In this document: piece by piece, positions 1-12,739 of the stretch | How the letters are laid out: each line of letters begins with the position of its first letter | Position numbering within the stretch: position 1 is the stretch's first letter | From: Brevipalpus yothersi | Taxonomy: Eukaryota; Arthropoda; Arachnida; Trombidiformes; Tenuipalpidae | Assembly (NCBI GenBank): GCA_003956705.1 | Contig: QZCP01000090.1 | Location: forward strand, 186,001-250,000 | Direction of reading: 5' to 3' | Length of the DNA stretch: 64,000 nucleotides | Translations under genes and position numbers: made by a program | Notes under the pieces: model-generated | What the model saw: only the letters and a program-made list of their open reading frames with translations | What the model was told of the DNA's origin: nothing | Databases searched by the model: none

Positions 1-44
1 GTAAAATCGTTAATAAAATGTATATTCCTTTTTTTCTCTTCCAG

Positions 45-541
45 AAATGGCAATTTCATGGGTCTTTGAGCAATCGGATTCTCAACAACAACAATCGAGA
101 TTTCCTGATGAGCCACCACAGCGTCAAACTAGTGGTAGTAGTAGTAGGCCTGTGTTGGACGATGATGATGAAGATCCATCAGCCACTTGCAAAATGGTTT
201 TTGTCGTTAATACTGAATTAGGAATGAAAATTGGCAAAACATGTGCCCAAGTAGCCCATGCAACTCTAGGACTTCACCAAATTATGATCCAAAATGAGCG
301 TACACTAGGTGATGATATGGTCAGATGGTTAGAATATGGACAAGCCAAAATATGTTTACGAGCTGATAGTACACAGCATTTGCTGGACCTTCAAAAGAAG
401 GCAAATGAATTGAATTTACCCAATTATCTTGTCCAAGATGCTGGTCGAACTCAAATACCTGCTGGATCATTCACTGTTTTGTCTATATTTGGTAAAATCA
501 GTGTGGTTAATCAGGTTACTGGAACTCTTCGTCTACTCTAA
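45..541 (+). CDS. PTRH2: Peptidyl-tRNA hydrolase 2 (PTH2/Bit1 family), 3' exon
   Basis: PTH2 enzymes hydrolyse the ester bond of peptidyl-tRNA released from stalled ribosomes; animal forms sit at mitochondria. From the ATG at 47 the frame gives 164 residues. Residues about 49-164 form a full PTH2 domain: KMVFVVNTELGMKIGK, then a CAQVAHATLG helix, a WLEYGQAKI strand, the family hallmark QDAGRTQIPAGS and the C-terminal VTGTLRL. Bases 1-44 end in a pyrimidine-rich stretch and CAG, so this exon is probably preceded by an intron. The family's N-terminal membrane segment is absent from this exon and may lie in an upstream exon outside the window. Residues 1-48 are low-complexity (Gln, Ser, Asp). 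The family call is secure; the true start is not. Confidence 0.93.
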
Positions 542-1587
542 TAATGATTGGAATTACTTTACAATTGACAAAATTTGTGAGATTACAATTTGAAATGGAT
601 GTAAAAACAAAAGTTTGAAATTATCAGCAAGCCAACATAAGCTTAACAAATTTTGTTTGTCAAAGACACTACACTACACTGATCGTTTGATTAATCTGTT
701 GAAAAGTATTTTTTTCATTCTTACAAAATTTTGCTAAGCTCTTCTTGACTGTTAATTTTCGTTAATCTACTCTTCTTGAGAAATCTTCTTCTTCAATAGA
801 GAAAATCCTTCCCTATTTCTCTCTCTCTTCCCCTCTCTCTATTGAACTATATGATGGTGTATGAGAATATAGATGATTTGATCCGATAAACGTTTAACGA
901 TAACACTGTTGATATGCTATCTCAACTGTTTGATCCGAGAAAAGCATTCTCTCTCATTTAAATACGGAATATTCGATCACAATCCCAAGAAACTACTGGC
1001 CGTTAGTTTTTTCTCTCAATTAAGATGATGACAACATCCAGTTTGACGACCTCTTGAAAGCCCCTCCAGCCCCTTACCTTTCTCTCCCGTGCCCTAATTT
1101 CGGAATCTCTTATCCTTCCAATTTTTATTCTCAATTGTCTATTAGTCCCCAGCTTGGTCAAGTTACCTGCTACCCATTTTGTTCCAATTCTAGAAAAAGT
1201 GCTAGAAATCAGTGGCAATAATTGTCGTGAAAAACTCTTGTGAAAGTTAGCCATGGCTCTTTGGCCAAATCAATGGCCTCACATCGACACCTCACATCAT
1301 CGGATTAAAGTGGTAAGTTTCGTAGGAACATTTTTGCAAACTTGAACAACGATAGACGGCTTCCAAAAGTTCTTAGGTAACGAGATAAATTTTCGATCTT
1401 AGTATAGATTCTTTCCTCCTCTCCTGAGTCATTAATTCGAACAGATCGCGGCTGCTGAGATCGAGGAGTAACTGAGAGAAAATAGTGTATTCCATAGTGT
1501 ATTATAAAGGTATAGCAAAAGTGATGACTTTCTCGTCCTATTAAAAATGGAACTGATCCATTTTGATGAACAGCCGCAGGTGAAAGG
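542..1587. other. Non-coding: PTRH2 3' UTR and intergenic/promoter DNA
   Basis: I see no conserved coding signal. The stretch holds the PTRH2 3' end, CT-rich runs near 815-840 and scattered short frames without family resemblance. A small frame with ATG at 1253 ends at a good donor (GTAAGT at 1313), so it could be an alternative first exon of the next gene, but nothing confirms it. Confidence 0.5.
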
Positions 1588-3331
1588 ATGGCATTGAAAA
1601 GTGTGTTTGTAATGATTCTCATTTACTTTTTCTTTTGATTCCCATTTCAATTGAAATTCTTTTTCGTTAATACACTCCTCTTTGCAGACGAATTTTTTAT
1701 CAAAGTTCATATTTTATCAATTAACGATAATTTTATCGACAACATCTCATTTCAATTTTGCAAATGCCTTCTTCACATCATCATCCAATGGAATTTCAAG
1801 TATGACTGCTAACGTTCTGAAAAATATGAACTCAGAAGTTGAGCCAACAACTGCTGATAATCCAATGTCAAAGTTAAGCTTATTCGGTCTTCCCTATCAA
1901 TCGGCCAGTATAGCAAACATGTATCCCAGTGGCATGAGCCCAGGATCAGCTTTGTCCATGGGTTCATCAGGCTCAATGTCCAATCCACTTGTGTCTCAAG
2001 CTGCATCATCCATGATGATGACACAATTTCCATCATCATCAAATAATCACTGGTCAACAGCTTTTGGTGGCGGAGGAAGCCAAAAAACTAGTCTTATGGG
2101 ATCAGGAGCCTATGGAAATGATGAGAATTCCATGATGATGCTCAGCCAAATGCGTCGCTTAGGTGCTGACCAAATGATGCCAAGCTTACTAGGACAAAGA
2201 ATGGCTATGCCTTCGATGGGCTATGGATCAGCAGCTATGTATAGTCCCCAAATGATGATGTCACCCATGATGTCTCGTTATCCTGGTATGGCTATGATGG
2301 GAGGAAACGGATTTTATCGGTAAGAGTAATCGGTATTGGCGAATTAACTTTAATTCGATGCGAACCCATCAAAATGAAAGTTTTCCATGGCCTTTCAGCT
2401 ATTATTAGATGATATGTATATGAAGACTCAGCTATTTTGCATCGATTACAAGCTAACTTTTTGATTTTAATGAGGTATAATTCAAAAGAATATCTTTATT
2501 CAAGGAATCGGAACTTGAAAAGCTATCAAGACTAGTTATCAATTGATCGTTATATCTTCAATCAAATCTAATGAAAAAGTGATTGGGAAAAAATTTTTCC
2601 CACAATTAGTGTAAGTGAGTGTTACTCAAAATATTATTTTTTCATCATTTTCAATTTCAGTCCATTTGCTGCACGAAGAAGTGGACGTCGATCTCACTAT
2701 CCTAAATACCGGTCACGTCATCATAAAAGATATCGAAAAAAATTAGCCATGGATTCAGACGATGATTACTATGAACCCTCTTTTCGATCCTCTAATCGTC
2801 GCAGTAAATATCGAGAATATCACACATTAGAACCGGAATATTCATCAAATCAAATACAATCAAGTGAGCCTACTATTGCTGTCACCGACTATTCAACTCA
2901 TCAAGATCATTCAACTTCCCCATCGGAAACATACTATAAAGTATCTACTGGTTTGACGGGAGCCAACACTAATAATAAAGAGTATCTGAGAATCGGAGGA
3001 ATCGGAAGGTATTTTTGAAGTTATTATTACAACATTCACAATGCATGGATTGCAATCATTTATATTAGGTCTGATCTTGATCCTTTCTCTCTATGCTTCC
3101 ATCTCAAATAGCAATATTTTAAGCTACTTGGCCAATTCTTTGATAAAAAGTAAATTTGGAGGCAAATCTGATGACCAGACAACCAGTACACCGGCATCAT
3201 CATCAAGTAATGACCAGAAAGAGAATATTTCGGACGGTCCTTTCATTCAATTTGGTGCAACTCGAATATCATTGAAACAAAATTCTAAAGGAGGTATCAC
3301 AGTAACTGTTGGTAAAAGTGGCTCAAGCTGA
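1588..3331 (+). CDS. Secreted Met/Ser/Gly-rich protein of unknown function
   Basis: I do not recognise this protein. Model: exons 1588-1608, 1688-2319, 2661-3008 and 3112-3331. All junctions are phase-consistent and sum to 407 codons (406 aa). The first exon gives MALKSVF after an in-frame stop. Joined to exon 2 it makes a hydrophobic N-terminus ending in ANA, a plausible signal peptide. Residues about 40-215 are rich in Met, Ser and Gly with repeated MM/SM/GM steps. Exon 3 starts with a strongly basic patch (Arg/His/Lys about every second residue), then a Tyr/Ser/Glu-rich stretch. Exon 4 ends in a compact IQFGATRISLKQN segment. It looks like a structural or extracellular protein. The first exon is the least certain part. 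Exon 4 also has its own upstream in-frame ATG at 3041 (see findings). An AATAAA lies at about 3643. Confidence 0.6.
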
Positions 3332-3996
3332 TCAACCAATTGAACCAGAATGCTCATCATCATCATCAGCATCATCGTCATCATTGTCATCATTTTACAT
3401 CCACCAGGGATAAATTCAATTCATTCTGATTATTATTATTATTTATTCATCGGACGTTTTTCAATTGTGAATTAGCACATTTTTCTCTCTTTCTCTCCCC
3501 CAATCATTTGTATGTCAAGGCCAATACTCATCTGATTCATTCAAGTTCAAGATCAATTCGCACAAACTGCACTCATTTCCACATCCAAAAAAAGATCCAT
3601 ACACACACACAATCATCATCATCATTATAATTCCTAGTTTCCAATAAAAGTTTCTCTCTCTCTCTCTTGACAATTTTGACTCTTATAATCACCTGCCTTA
3701 CCGAATGCTGAAAGAATCTCCATATCAACCGGAAACAGAATATCGTCCAACGAACCGAGTCCCGACTAGCAAGAAATGTGAGATAGACGAATAAAACGAA
3801 CGTGAACAAGGTTCGCCCAATTACCGATGCATAGCGCTACTATACTTGCCTTTTACTACGCATATGTTTTCTCTGTGTATGTGAAAAAGACTTTTTGATG
3901 GGCCAAAAAATTGGTTTTAAATTCTGATGTTTTCGATTCTGTTGTCTGTGTTTAATTCACCTGTTTAATTTACTTAGTTAATCATTTGATAGCACA
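3332..3996. other. 3' UTR and intergenic DNA with CAT-rich and CT-rich runs
   Basis: A CAT/CATCAT-rich tract (about 3349-3395), a short CA run (3600-3611), an AATAAA at 3643-3648 and a CT run follow the upstream gene. Transportin starts at 3997. I see nothing else. Confidence 0.5.
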
Positions 3997-6900
3997 ATGA
4001 CCTGGCAGCCTCAACAGGATGGTATACAACAAATTCTTCAATTGCTCAAAGAGTCTCAATCACCGGACACTCAAACTCAGCGAGCTGTACAGCAGGTAGG
4101 TTGTTGTGTGAGTGTGTGTCTGGTGTTGCGGGTGAAGCTGATAGAGAGGAGATGAGAGGCCTTTGGTCTCTCTGGGATGTTAGTTGATCATTATGTACAT
4201 AATTGTTGTTAGATGCATTGATAAGAATAGAATCAATTTGGCTACTCCATTGGTGTTTCCAATGTTCATCAACGCTGATTGGTGGGAAAAAGATCTAATT
4301 CATTTACGATGGTCTTATTGTATTTGGAATGGAGAGAGAGATTTTCTTCTACTCACAGAATTTTCCACATTTTTTTTTCATCTCTCTTTTGGCTATGCTT
4401 GATTGCAATCATCTCATTGAGCCTCTCTTTTATGTTTTCTCTTGTTCAATGATACTGACAAACGTGCTTTTTTTCTATCTCTCTCTCTTTTAACAGAAAC
4501 TCGAAGAACTAAATAGATGTCCAGATTTCTGCAATTATCTTATTTTCATTCTTACCAAGTTGACTTCTGAAGGTATAAATCGCTACATGTATTCAAATTT
4601 AGATGATATGTTATTTCAATTATTTGCACATTCACTAAAATATATTTTCTTGTTCATGGTGCCTCTTCGATTTCCCTTGATTGACTGTGGACCTTGTCTT
4701 ATACCATATGATTTCGAAATCATCTACATTTGTTTATCATCACAATCATCATTCCCATTTGCTCACTCTCTGTCTATTATTTTTTGGCTCTGGATTCGGT
4801 TGATTTGTTTGTTCTGTCTCAAATATCATCTCTTTATGGTTACTTGGAATCTGAATCATAATGCAATCCGATTTATTCGTCTACCACGGCTATCCATTTC
4901 TTCTTGGCGAATTTCTCAACACAACTGTAAATATGAACAGATGAAGCTACTAGATCTCTGAGTGGTTTGATCCTGAAAAACAGTTTGAGAACTCATTGGC
5001 AAGAGTTTCCTCGTGAAGTACAAGACTTTATAAAATCTGAGTGTCTGAATAGTGTAGCCGACCATCATCAATTAATTCGAGCGACATGTGGTATTCTAAT
5101 AACAACTATCGCTCAAAAAGGAGAACTGGCCAGTTGGCCAGATCTTTTGCCACGTCTTTGTATGATGATGGATTCCGAAGATTATGCAGCTTGTGAAGGT
5201 GCTATAAGCACATTACAAAAATTATGTGAAGATTTGGGTGAAATACTTGACAGTGATACTGTTAACAGACCATTAGATATCTTGGTACCAAAGTTTCTAC
5301 AATTTTTGAGACACAATAGCCCCAAGATTAGAGCCCATGCATTAGCATGTGTGAATCAATTCATCATCAATAGAGCTCAAGCATTAATGAATCACATCGA
5401 TGCTTTCATAGAGGTTTGTGATGCACATTTGTCCTTCATATATGACACTTTTCTAAAATCTATCTTTCTTCATATCGTAGAGTCTTTTTCACTTGGCCTC
5501 GGACGAAGATAATGAAGTAAAGAAAAATGTCTGTCGTGCCCTTCATACATTACTAGACGTAAAATTGGATAGGCTTATTCCTCATATGCACAACATCGTT
5601 GAGGTGACTATATTTGAATCTCAAATTTCAATACTGTTTTCGAACCTTTCTAAATCGCCCGTCAACGCAATTCCTCTAATGATCGTAGACGTTCAGACCT
5701 AGGAAGGAGATTAATTCATTTCGCTTGAAATTTCACATGGACACCATGTCTCTCAGTGAATCCTTACGAGATTAACAAATCTTATTGTTTATTTTTTGCA
5801 CAGTATATGATGTTGAGGAGTCAAGATTCAGATGAGATTGTTGCTCTTGAGGCGTGCGAGTTCTGGCTCAATCTGGCAGAACTACCAATTTGTAAAGATG
5901 TTCTTCAGGGAAATTATTTAACTCGATTGGTTCCAATTCTTATGAGACGAATGAAGTATTCTGAGATCGACATCATCCTATTGAAAGGTGACATAGAAGA
6001 AGACGAAATGATTCCTGACAAAGACGAAGATATAAAACCTAGATTTCATAAGTCTAAAGTCCATGTACATAAGCACACTGAGGATGGCAAAGCCGGTGGT
6101 GACAACAATCCTGACTATTTATCTGATGATGAAGATGATGAAATGAGTGAAACCTCACTCTCCGAATGGAACTTGAGAAAATGCTCAGCTGCTGCACTCG
6201 ATATACTCGCTAGTGTATTTCGAGATGATCTTCTTCCAGTGGTCCTCCCAAATCTTAGAGATACCTTGTTCCATGAAAATTGGGAAATCAAAGAGTCTGC
6301 TATTTTGGCTCTCGGAGCCATAGCTGAAGGTGAGGATTAATTGAGCGTTATTTATCGAGTGAATTAATCACAAATATGAGTTGAATTGACCATGTTTTAT
6401 CTTTAGGCTGTATGAGTGGTATGATACCCCATCTCAGTCAACTAGTTCCCTATCTTATAACGTGCCTGAGTGATAAGAAGGCCTTGGTTCGATCAATTAC
6501 GTGTTGGACATTGAGCAGATACGCTCACTGGGTTGTTGGTCAGCCCCATGACAAGTATTTAAGACCCCTTATGACAGAAGTAAGTCTGCGCTCTTCAATT
6601 ACTGTTTCGATTGGCTTTCTTCTAACGATTGTTCATTTTATAGCTGCTCAAAAGGATATTAGACGCTAACAAGCGAGTGCAAGAAGCTGCTTGCAGTGCT
6701 TTTGCTACTCTCGAAGAGGAAGCCTGTACCGAACTTGTTCCCTATCTTCGATTTATACTAGAAACTTTGGTATTCGCATTCAACAAGTATCAAGTATGTA
6801 CTCAGCGTGAAGACTGAAGAAATCTAGTAATCTTAATGCACTCTGTTAAATCTTCCACAGCACAAAAACCTGCTGATCTTGTATGATGCGATAGGAACAC

Positions 6901-8695
6901 TAGCGGATTCAGTAGGTTCCCATTTGAATAATCCAGAATATATCAATCTTCTGATGCCTCCTCTTATCAACAAATGGAATTCACTGAAAGACGACGATCG
7001 GGGTCTCTCTCCACTCTTAGAAGTGAGTACAAGTTTGCCAAATTTTGAACCGAATTGAAGTAAATTATCCACTCTTTTCAGTGCTTATCTAGTGTAGCAA
7101 CAGCTTTACAAAGTGGTTTTCTCCCTTACTGTGAGCCTGTCTTCAAAAGAAGTGTTTCTTTAGTTGAACAAACTTTAAATCAAGCTGCAGTAAGTTGCCC
7201 ATTTCTTTTCGTGAGAGTGCTTTATTGATGAATGATCCTTCTACTTTTCAGGCTAACGAATCACGTCCAGATCTTTTTGATGCACCTAATAAAGATTTCA
7301 TGATAGTTGCTCTTGATCTTCTTAGTGGACTTGCTGAGGGATTGAATGGCAATATTGAGCAACTAGTAGCGATGAGCAATTTAATGCTTCTTTTACATCA
7401 GTGTATGCAGGTAAATCTCATTTAACTGAATATTCTCAGCTGTCAAACATTAATGATCTGATCACACTCAGGATTGTATGCCAGAAGTCAGACAGAGTTC
7501 CTTTGCTCTTCTTGGTGATTTAACGAAAGCTTGTTTCCAACATGTCAGACCAGTCATAGGTATGTGATAAATTTCTCGAATGGCGTAATTTGATCTCTAT
7601 TTGATGATGAAATTCATTCATATATTCGTGATAAACGATGATTTTTCGAGTATTCGTACTGCCTGATTTTGCTAATTCTCACAATTAAATTCATCTATCT
7701 CTTTTGAACTTGGATTAATCATTCAATTGTTTCATTTCAGAACAATTCATGCCGATACTCGCCCAAAATTTGAAACCTGAATTCATCTCCGTGTGTAACA
7801 ATGCAACATGGGCAATCGGTGAGGTAGCTGTTAAGATGGGTCCAGAAATGAAGCCTTATGCTGCATTAGTTTTACCACAATTGATAGTCATCATCAATCG
7901 ACCCGACACTCCGAAAACACTATTAGAAAATACAGGTTTGTCTATTTGGATCAGCAATCAATTTTATGCTCGTTTACTGATTATAGTTTTTTGTTGCTTT
8001 TTTTCTTTCTGATTTGATGCTCTCCCCATATAACTGTGTATATATATATATAAATGTGGCTATATTTATTTTGATATTTGAAAAACCCTGCTCCTGAAAA
8101 ACGTCAAAAAAAAACAATCAACTGTTGTGATGACCATTTCCGAAAAAAATGCCACTAAACTCTTGGTTGCTTTAGCCATTACAATTGGTCGTCTTGGTTT
8201 CGTTTGCCCTGAAGAAGTCGCCCCTCATTTACAGCAATTTATTCGTCCTTGGTCTGTAAAATTTCTTTTTATTTGATCCCTTTTTCTCTCATGCTGTTGA
8301 TCCTCTGTTGGCGAAATTTTTTTAAACAAAAATCTTTCCTTCAATAGGTGTGCGTCATTGCGGTGTATTCGAGACAATGAGGAGAAAGACTCCGCATTCC
8401 GTGGCATATGTGCTATGATAGCTGCCAATCCCGGAGGAGTAGTTGAGGATTTTATGTTCTTCTGTGATGCTGTAGCTTCTTGGGTGACTCCGAAAGACGA
8501 TTTGAAACAAATGTTCCATGAAGTTAGTAATATTGAACGAAAAAAGTCATTTTTCCGATGGGATAACTTCCTTTTTTCTTCTGATAGATACTCCATGGGT
8601 TCAAGAATCAATTAGGAGAAGAGCATTGGAACAATTTTGCTGGACAATTTCCCGAAGCTTTGAAAGAACGTTTGGCAGCTAACTATGGCCTATGA
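3997..8695 (+). CDS. TNPO1: Transportin-1 (karyopherin beta-2), complete, 15 exons
   Basis: Nuclear import receptor that carries PY-NLS cargo such as hnRNP proteins through the pore and is released by Ran-GTP. Exons: 3997-4095, 4497-4572, 4941-5413, 5481-5603, 5804-6329, 6407-6579, 6644-6793, 6861-7022, 7082-7189, 7252-7410, 7472-7559, 7741-7935, 8176-8251, 8348-8522, 8588-8695. They total 2691 nt, or 896 aa, matching the usual length of about 890. The N-terminus (QQILQLLKESQSPD), HEAT repeats, the acidic loop in exon 5 (about residues 325-385, with SDDEDDEMSE) and the end (ALKERLAANYGL) are strongly conserved. The acidic loop is the element that couples Ran binding to cargo release. Most junctions use GTAAGT/GTGAGT donors; exon 13 uses GTCTGT. 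The gene is convergent with RAD23. Confidence 0.97.
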
Positions 8696-9397
8696 TGGCA
8701 ATGAACTGCCGATTTTGTCATTAATTTAAGGAATTTCACTTTTCGATGGCAAAGGTTTCCTTCTAGATATTCTTCTGTCGAGTTGCCGGCCCTCAAGACA
8801 GTCACGACATATTGAAAAGTTTTTAAGTAAAGCCAGCAATTTTTTTCAGTCAGAAAATGATTGTCCATCAGATCATTGTCTATTACTCATCATCAATATT
8901 TTATGTTTTTCGGTGGTGTTCGCCATCGTTTTACGAAAATGAAAAGCAAGGGCGTAAGTACAACGGCTGAGTCATTCAAGCGTGTGTTAGCTCGATCAGT
9001 ATGGCTACCACTAAACAAGACTCACAATTCTCGCAAGTGAAACTCCTCTATTGAGGGAAGAGATGACTGGATTCCTCTCCCCAGTGGACGAATCAGATAT
9101 TTATTTCAGCTCGTTGAATGGTGTAAATCAGAGCTAATCACGTAAACTTCAAACAAGGCGACCATTAAATTTTGAAATACTTAGCCTTCATCTCAAAATC
9201 AATCGATATCGGTTTCAAATGAAATAACAAACTTTATGCGATAGGTAAGAAGGAAGCACAATTCAGGGAGAGAGAAAGATAAAGATAGGCCTAGAGGGAA
9301 CAAATTGAGAGAGAGAAGGATGAAATATGTTGACAGACGTATGAAAGGAATAGAGCTCACTTGAGGCTTTATATGAAAGATATGGGCTGATAATTTC
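8696..9397. other. Convergent 3' ends of TNPO1 and RAD23
   Basis: This 0.7 kb lies between two convergent stop codons. It contains only short frames with no family match and probably holds both 3' UTRs. Confidence 0.5.
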
Positions 9398-11017
9398 TCA
9401 ATTTTCCTCAAAAATTGCCGAGAAAAGGAAATTGGCAGCCGAGTTTTCATTCTTATCAAACGCAAAATATGCTTGTATAACCAGATACTCCGGGAATCCT
9501 AGGGCTTTAAGCTGTTGAAAAAAATAGATTATCATGAGTATCAGTATCATGACTAAGAATTTCTTGTGGATTGGGATAGCTGAACTTGAACTTGAAAGAA
9601 TCCCATCATGGAACGATGCCAGAAATTGAATCTTGACTGAGAGACACTCTTCTTTCCACCTCAATCTGAAAACATAATCTAGAGTAAACAAGTGGTTTGT
9701 GTATACTCACTCTGTCAATGGCTTCTCTGTCTTGAGGGGTCATTGGGGCATGGCCAATGAGATTATCTAGTCCAGGGGGAAGATTGCTCTGTTGACCACC
9801 ACCAGCAGGATTGGCTCCAGTTGGAGCACCACCAACATTAGGATTATCAGGCTCATTCAACATACGCACAAAGCTTTCCTGATTCTGATTGATAAGCTCC
9901 AGAAGCTGTGGATTTGATTGACCGATACTCTGCATTAAACTACTAAGCACTTGGGGATTTTGTTGAAGAAGCTGTCTCATCTGGTTAAAAACCGGCTGAT
10001 TCCGGAGGAATTCCAGTGGATTCGCTTCATTGGTGGGAGCATTATCTGCGGAAGTTGCGGTAACACTAGAGCCGGTGTCAACACTAGCAGGTGAGGTAGC
10101 TTCCAGGTCAGGTACAATGTTGGTGGGTAAACCAGAAATCAGATATTCCACAGCACGCTCAGGATTGTTGAAACTTGCCCTCAAAGCCCTTTCCACTTGA
10201 TCTCGTTCATAGCCCATCTCCATTATTTGTTTGATACTTTTTTCCAACTCATCACCAAAAACTAAATTAGATTCCGCTGCGATCATAGAGGTGGCTGTTT
10301 CCTTGGCTTGAGCTGGCTCTGCTGTCGAGGATGATGTAGTAGAAAGTTTTGTCGGAGCTTGGCTTTCGCTGGTCGGCGTAGAAGCGGCCGGTGATGAGCT
10401 ACCAGTGGTTGTGACACTTTGAGTAGAAGGATTTGAAGAAGCCTTCTGGGTTCCTGAAGTGCTGCCCACATTTGATGGACTTTCACTGGTTTTCGGTCGA
10501 ACCATCATGACAACGATGAATTTTTTCTCCTCAATATTGTATTCGCTCAGCTTGCTTGAGTCTTCCATTACCTTGCCTACATTTTCGAAAGACAAAATTT
10601 ATCCGTTAGCGGAGTTGTCCAAATTTTTTAGAAGCAAAGCGTGGATGCTCTAAAAAACTTGAAAATAGCTATTGTTGTCGAATAATGCCTCAGACAAACC
10701 TGCATAAATCAGCTTCTGATGAGATGCGCCATAGGTTGTGCCCTTAGTTTCTTCTATTTTCTTCTTCAAGTCAAGAACCTGAGAAAAGGGAGGGAAATAG
10801 AGATAGATCAGTAAATATAAATATACATATTCTGCACAAACTTTTGCTGGCAAGGACACAAAATTTTCATGTGTGTGTGTGTGTCTTCTGATCACTCAGT
10901 AAAGAAAGGGATCATCATCATGGCAAAATGTGCAATGTCAATCACACTTACAGTCAGTTCAGGATCGATTTCAAGTTTGAAAGTTTCATGTTGAAGCGAT
11001 TTCAGTGTAATTAACAT
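9398..11017 (-). CDS. RAD23: RAD23 (UV excision repair / proteasome shuttle), complete
   Basis: RAD23 delivers ubiquitinated proteins to the proteasome and stabilises XPC in nucleotide-excision repair. Minus-strand exons: 11017-10952, 10778-10700, 10576-9711 and 9511-9398, totalling 1125 nt (374 aa, the usual size). Domain order: N-terminal ubiquitin-like domain (1 to about 78, beginning MLITLKSLQHETF and containing LDLKKKIEETKG), Ser/Thr/Pro-rich linker, UBA1 (about 159-198, with IMEMGYERDQVERALRA), XPC-binding STI1-type domain (about 234-291, with NPLEFLRNQP), a Gly/Pro linker and UBA2 (about 331-370, split by the last intron after AIDR). All domains are intact. Transcribed towards TNPO1. 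Confidence 0.96.
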
Positions 11018-12739
11018 CTTGTATTGATTATGATGATACTGGAAAGAACCAATAGAAAAATAAAATGTATTTATTAGAGAGATGATTATTTCAATATTGC
11101 GTTATAATTTTCACTAGCGTGAGTTGCTGTATTATTATTTTTGCTGGTAATACATGTATGATCAAAGGCAGTTGCAATGACAACTTCAACATGCGTTTCA
11201 GTGAGCATATTGAAAGTTGTTTCCACAAAATGGAAAGAAAAAAATTAAAAGCACATCAACCTACCTTAAAGGGTATTTAAACACAAAACAGATAGAGATA
11301 ATACCCAGTAAATTAAACAGTGATACAAGATGGGGATAAACAAAGTGGAGTGCAATCAATCTCTATCTCTCTTTCTTTCTTTTTCTCTCTTTTTCTTCCT
11401 CTCACTTTCACTTGATACTAAATGGATGATAATTGATGATGGATATATAATCGGAGAGAGACAAAGAAAGAGGCAAAGAAGAAAAAAAAACCAATAATTT
11501 TTCTTCCACTACTGTATACTTGCCACCACCAAGATGCAAAATCAAATCCACACCCTAACAATGTGTGAGTGTGTATCAAATCAATCAATCGATGGCAACT
11601 TAGATGGCGATCTGCTGCTTACACCAGAGAATACCAATGATCACAAAACACAAATTAAACAATGATAATCACGTCCGTCGGTTTAAACACCAAAATGTTG
11701 TTCTGTTAACCAAACAGATTGAGAAAGAGAACAAAAATTTTTCACAGAATCATGCTTTACCTTGTGCTTGCAGCAATCATCAAAATTCGAGAGATATTGT
11801 TTAGTTTAATTTTACCACTTTAGATGGCGCTTTTTTCAGCCTGAAAAAAATTTTTTTTTAAGTTTAATTTTCAGTGAAATTCTTAAATATTTCGAGTTAA
11901 GATAAAATAATAATAATTTTGGGAGATAATTTTTTTTATCATGTGAGAATAATTGAAATACTCTTTGAAAAATAAAAGAATCAATTCCAAAAATATTTCA
12001 ATAGTTTTTTTTCCTGATATGTGATGATCTTTTTTTAAGGATCTACCATATTATTTCGAATAATCTGAAATTTTTCAATCCATTCTATTACCTACAATCT
12101 TTAATGGAAGATGAATGAACAAGAGAGTTCCAATGCTAACTCGGAAATCTAGAAGCTTCCCTGAATGGTAATTGAGAAAATCATTCCTCTAGTCTTGCAT
12201 TCTTAATTCCATTCTGATCCATCGACCCATGATGTGGAGGACCTTGCCTACACCTCAGGTCAGCTTATCGACTTTGTGAATAGTTCAAGGTGTATCTGAA
12301 TCAGGAATCTGCTAGAGTTGTAGGTGGTATTAACCAGGAATTAGCTTTAACTCATATTAATAATAATCGTCAGGAAGATCATATATTTCGGACGAGAAGA
12401 TGTCAATCGGATAAGCGATAGCAAGTATTGAGGATTTAATTTATCACCTTTAATCACATTTATTAGTATTATATTTTCTTAGCTCTGCTCGATCGAAAAG
12501 CTCTACTCAACTGAAATTATGCAAGCTAAAATTGATTTTGAATAGTGAAAAATTCAATTGTTTCATATTTGGATGAAATAGCAAAGAAAATGATTTATCG
12601 TATTGACTGTCATGTAAATTAATGCTACCCGGAAAATAGTAGTGACCAAAGTACTACTGGGAAGAATTGACTCATATTCAATGTATTCTCCTTCTAAGCC
12701 AATAACTATCTAACAAGTTTTTTTTGTTTCTCCATCAAA
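11018..12739. other. 1.7 kb intergenic, AT-rich
   Basis: Lies between the divergent starts of RAD23 and the 12740 gene. It holds CT-rich and poly-T stretches and no frame I can assign. Both promoters are expected here, but I cannot point to a convincing core element. Confidence 0.45.

Noticed and set aside
1003..1254. Minus-strand 83-aa frame upstream of the secreted protein
   Set aside because: Arg/Lys-rich with no family match; lies in the presumed promoter and leader region of the plus-strand gene.
4560..4961. 133-aa open frame inside transportin
   Set aside because: It reads through the end of exon 2 into intron 2. The splice model using 4572 and 4941 restores the conserved transportin sequence exactly.
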